DNA from: an uncultured Actinomyces sp.
GTDB taxonomy: Bacteria; Actinomycetota; Actinomycetes; Actinomycetales; Actinomycetaceae
Length of the DNA stretch: 8,147 bases
Reading direction: 5' to 3'
Assembly (NCBI GenBank): GCA_938028585.1
Contig: CALIZH010000155.1
Coordinates: 1 to 8,147 of the forward strand
Both the position numbers and the translations under genes were made by a program. The notes below the pieces were generated by a model that was not told where the DNA came from, did not search any database, and saw only the letters and a list, made by a program, of their open reading frames with translations. Each line of letters opens with the position of its first letter. Position 1 is the stretch's first letter. Of the stretch, positions 6,653-8,147 are shown one piece after another.

Positions 6653-6683
6653 AGCCCCGTGATTCCGTTGGAATCGCGGGGCT
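6653..6683 (+). terminator. Strong terminator of the tRNA-Ser pair
   Basis: Fourteen base pairs (one G-U) join 6653-6666 with 6670-6683 around a three-base GTT loop, starting six bases after the second tRNA. TTCGTTAT follows as an imperfect U-rich tail. It should end transcription before the adhesin gene. Confidence 0.85.
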
Positions 6684-6718
6684 TCGTTATACCCAGAACA
6701 TGCAGCATACAAATAGCT

Positions 6719-6763
6719 ATTAGTCAACCACTTTTTTGAAAGAAGTAGTTTGAAATGACTAAT
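6719..6763. repeat. Interrupted palindrome upstream of the adhesin gene
   Basis: ATTAGTCA (6719-6726) and TGACTAAT (6756-6763) are perfect eight-base arms, 29 bases apart. Inside them a second imperfect pairing (ACCACTTTTTT against AAAGAAGTAGT) is possible, so the whole 45 bases could extrude as a cruciform or bind a regulator at two half-sites. A ten-base perfect palindrome, AATAGCTATT, overlaps its left edge at 6712-6721. It sits about 85-130 bases before the adhesin start codon, upstream of the likely promoter. Confidence 0.5.
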
Positions 6764-6774
6764 TCCACAAGCAA

Positions 6775-6803
6775 TTGCCCGGCGATTCTTCGAACTGTAG
6801 ATT
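6775..6803 (+). promoter_or_regulatory. Candidate promoter of the adhesin gene
   Basis: TTGCCC at 6775-6780 and TAGATT at 6798-6803 have a 17-base spacer, which would give a leader of about 38 bases. TATAAA at 6818-6823 is a better -10 match but has no partner -35. GAGAGAG at 6834-6840, seven bases before the ATG, is the likely ribosome binding site. Confidence 0.4.
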
Positions 6804-6847
6804 AGACATTGAATCCCTATAAATTGTGCGATTGAGAGAGATTTTCG

Positions 6848-8147
6848 ATGTCACATCCCAAACTCTTAAAAACGCGCGCGCGAGCGGCGGGTGTTGCAAC
6901 TCTTGCAGCAGCCTCGCTTCTGTTGACTTCCTTCACTCCGTTTAACGGTAGTGTCGCGGCAGACAACACCAGCGCAAGCGAAACCACCCAGGCAGCCTCG
7001 GCCTCAGGAGCTGAGAACGCTAGCGACGCTAGCGCCTCCGCATCCGAGCAGGCGGCAGCCTCCGACTCACAGGCCCCTGTAGCAGGCGGAACTGAGGCAA
7101 ACACCTCGGATACCTCTGCAGAGGCAAACCAGCCTCGTTCACGTCGCGCGCGCGCGACCAGCTCGAAGCCGGCAACCCTGGCAATGACGGTCACGAACGA
7201 TAGTTCCACCCTTGCAATTCGTGACAAGCAGATCACGACGATCAACTACTCCTGCTCGTCGGTGACTACCCCCTGTGAAGGCGCAAGCATCGAAGTGCTG
7301 CTTCCTGCGCCCGTTACCCCTGCGGGTACGGCGCTGACAGACAAGCTCTACACTGCAGTCGCCGTGACAGGTTCGACGGTTCTGCGCACCGAGCAGAGCA
7401 TCGTTGCGGGCAACCCAAGGATGAAGAGACTCGTCTTCCCCTTGCAGAAGTCGATCCCCGCAGGAACCTCCGACCGTATCCAGATCACCTGGAACTACGA
7501 CGGCAACGATGCGCCGAACAACTCAACGACCACCCAGCAGGTAAACTTCACGGCTACCAACGCTGACTCTATCGATGACTCAAAGACCACCAAGTGGACC
7601 GCGGACACCGATATCGCCATCGAGAAGAGCGGTTCGACAAACCCGAATAGCTACCCTGCTGTCGGCGGCGAAACAACCTATAAGCTGCGTTATGGCTACC
7701 AGCAGATCGACCAAACCGACCCCAATAAGGTTGGCATCCGCTGGAATGGTTCCTCACTGAAGAATGGTGTTAACGCCACCGGCTTCGTGCAGGTCCAGGA
7801 CATTAAGGTCGTCGATCCGCTTCCTGCAAAGGCAGTATTCGTCTCCGCTACCAACGGCGGCGTTTACGATCCAGCAACCCACACTGTTACGTGGTCCTAT
7901 GACAAGTGGGCGTGGCAAAACCCCATCGAGTCCCTCGTTACCGTGAAATACCCCGAAGGTTCAGTCACGACGGCCGACACGGTCACGAACAAGGCCACCA
8001 TCACGGCTGCGGTTCAGAATGACCCCACAACCGTCATGACCAAGAGCTCTGAAATCACCCACGGTTTCGCGGTTCGTAAGCCTGGTGGTCGCGTTATTAA
8101 GATTGGTAACGACAACCAGTACCAAGTTCGTAAGGGACTCACTCAAT
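6848..8147 (+). CDS. Secreted DUF11-like surface adhesin/fimbrial-type protein (N-terminal part)
   Basis: The frame is open for 433 codons and runs off the right edge. Residues 1-38 are a Sec signal peptide: basic KLLKTRAR, a hydrophobic core at 13-29, and a likely cut after SVAA. Residues 39-96 are a low-complexity Ala/Ser/Glu/Thr stalk, ended by a basic patch RSRRARA at 97-103. Residues about 107-240 look like an all-beta domain with two cysteines (Cys136, Cys143) that could form a short disulfide loop. A second all-beta unit from about 255 to 405 has the DUF11/conserved-repeat pattern: VQDIKVVDPLPAKAVFVSA at 316-334, THTVTWS at 344-350, and VTNKATITA at 379-387. In Gram-positive bacteria such proteins are usually large, sortase-anchored adhesins or pilus subunits; the LPXTG end would lie beyond the window, so anchoring is inferred. 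The start is set by GAGAGAG seven bases upstream and by the signal peptide. The ligand is unknown. Confidence 0.85.
   Translation, partial: MSHPKLLKTRARAAGVATLAAASLLLTSFTPFNGSVAADNTSASETTQAASASGAENASDASASASEQAAASDSQAPVAGGTEANTSDTSAEANQPRSRRARATSSKPATLAMTVTNDSSTLAIRDKQITTINYSCSSVTTPCEGASIEVLLPAPVTPAGTALTDKLYTAVAVTGSTVLRTEQSIVAGNPRMKRLVFPLQKSIPAGTSDRIQITWNYDGNDAPNNSTTTQQVNFTATNADSIDDSKTTKWTADTDIAIEKSGSTNPNSYPAVGGETTYKLRYGYQQIDQTDPNKVGIRWNGSSLKNGVNATGFVQVQDIKVVDPLPAKAVFVSATNGGVYDPATHTVTWSYDKWAWQNPIESLVTVKYPEGSVTTADTVTNKATITAAVQNDPTTVMTKSSEITHGFAVRKPGGRVIKIGNDNQYQVRKGLTQ

Noticed and set aside
6379..6708. 109-codon minus-strand open frame across the tRNA genes
   Set aside because: Its AGFEPARG- and GKGFEPLV-like strings are antisense tRNA sequence, a well-known class of spurious protein annotation.
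6396..6848. Prophage or genomic island attachment at the tRNA-Ser genes
   Set aside because: No integrase, no second copy of a tRNA 3' end and no mobile-element gene can be seen in the window.
6817..7245. 142-codon minus-strand open frame
   Set aside because: It is antisense to the signal peptide and Ser/Ala stalk of the adhesin; its Ala/Glu/Ser richness just mirrors that repeat-like composition.

Overview
The window looks like a piece of an actinobacterial chromosome of moderate GC content. Gene content and protein style fit the family Actinomycetaceae (Actinomyces/Schaalia-like): an actinobacterial NirK-type copper oxidase operon, a large serine/alanine-rich secreted adhesin, and tRNA genes without an encoded CCA. 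Genus placement is inference from protein character only. No mobile element, integrase, CRISPR array or rRNA is visible, and no stretch without a gene reaches 300 bases.

Positions 1-2949 (minus strand) hold a tightly packed three-gene operon. It is read from 2949 leftwards: an NnrS-like polytopic membrane protein, a second polytopic membrane protein, and the first 122 codons of a membrane-anchored cupredoxin/NirK-like copper oxidase that runs off the left edge. The genes overlap by 8 and 4 bases, so they are probably translationally coupled. Together they suggest a respiratory or detoxifying nitrite/nitric oxide module. The 155-base gap at 2950-3104 carries the operon's leader with a strong ribosome binding site, an inverted repeat that could be an operator, and the terminator of the next gene.

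Positions 3105-4778 (minus) encode a complete E. coli-type phosphoglucomutase (pgm) with all catalytic motifs. Divergent from it, 4955-6319 (plus) encodes a 454-residue protein of the N-acylglucosamine 2-epimerase (AGE)/YihS fold. Aligned by eye to E. coli YihS as I recall it, all three catalytic histidines are replaced (Ser186, Ser264, Trp409). It therefore looks like a pseudoenzyme or an enzyme with a different chemistry, and it is the most unusual item here.

Positions 6396-6647 hold two serine tRNA genes in tandem (anticodons UGA and GCU), separated by a hairpin and closed by a strong 14-bp terminator stem. After a 200-base AT-richer gap with a 45-bp interrupted palindrome, a long secreted surface protein begins at 6848 and is still open at the right edge (433 codons seen). 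It has a signal peptide, a low-complexity Ser/Ala stalk, and a DUF11-like beta domain. Two CG dinucleotide tracts lie in its first 105 codons.
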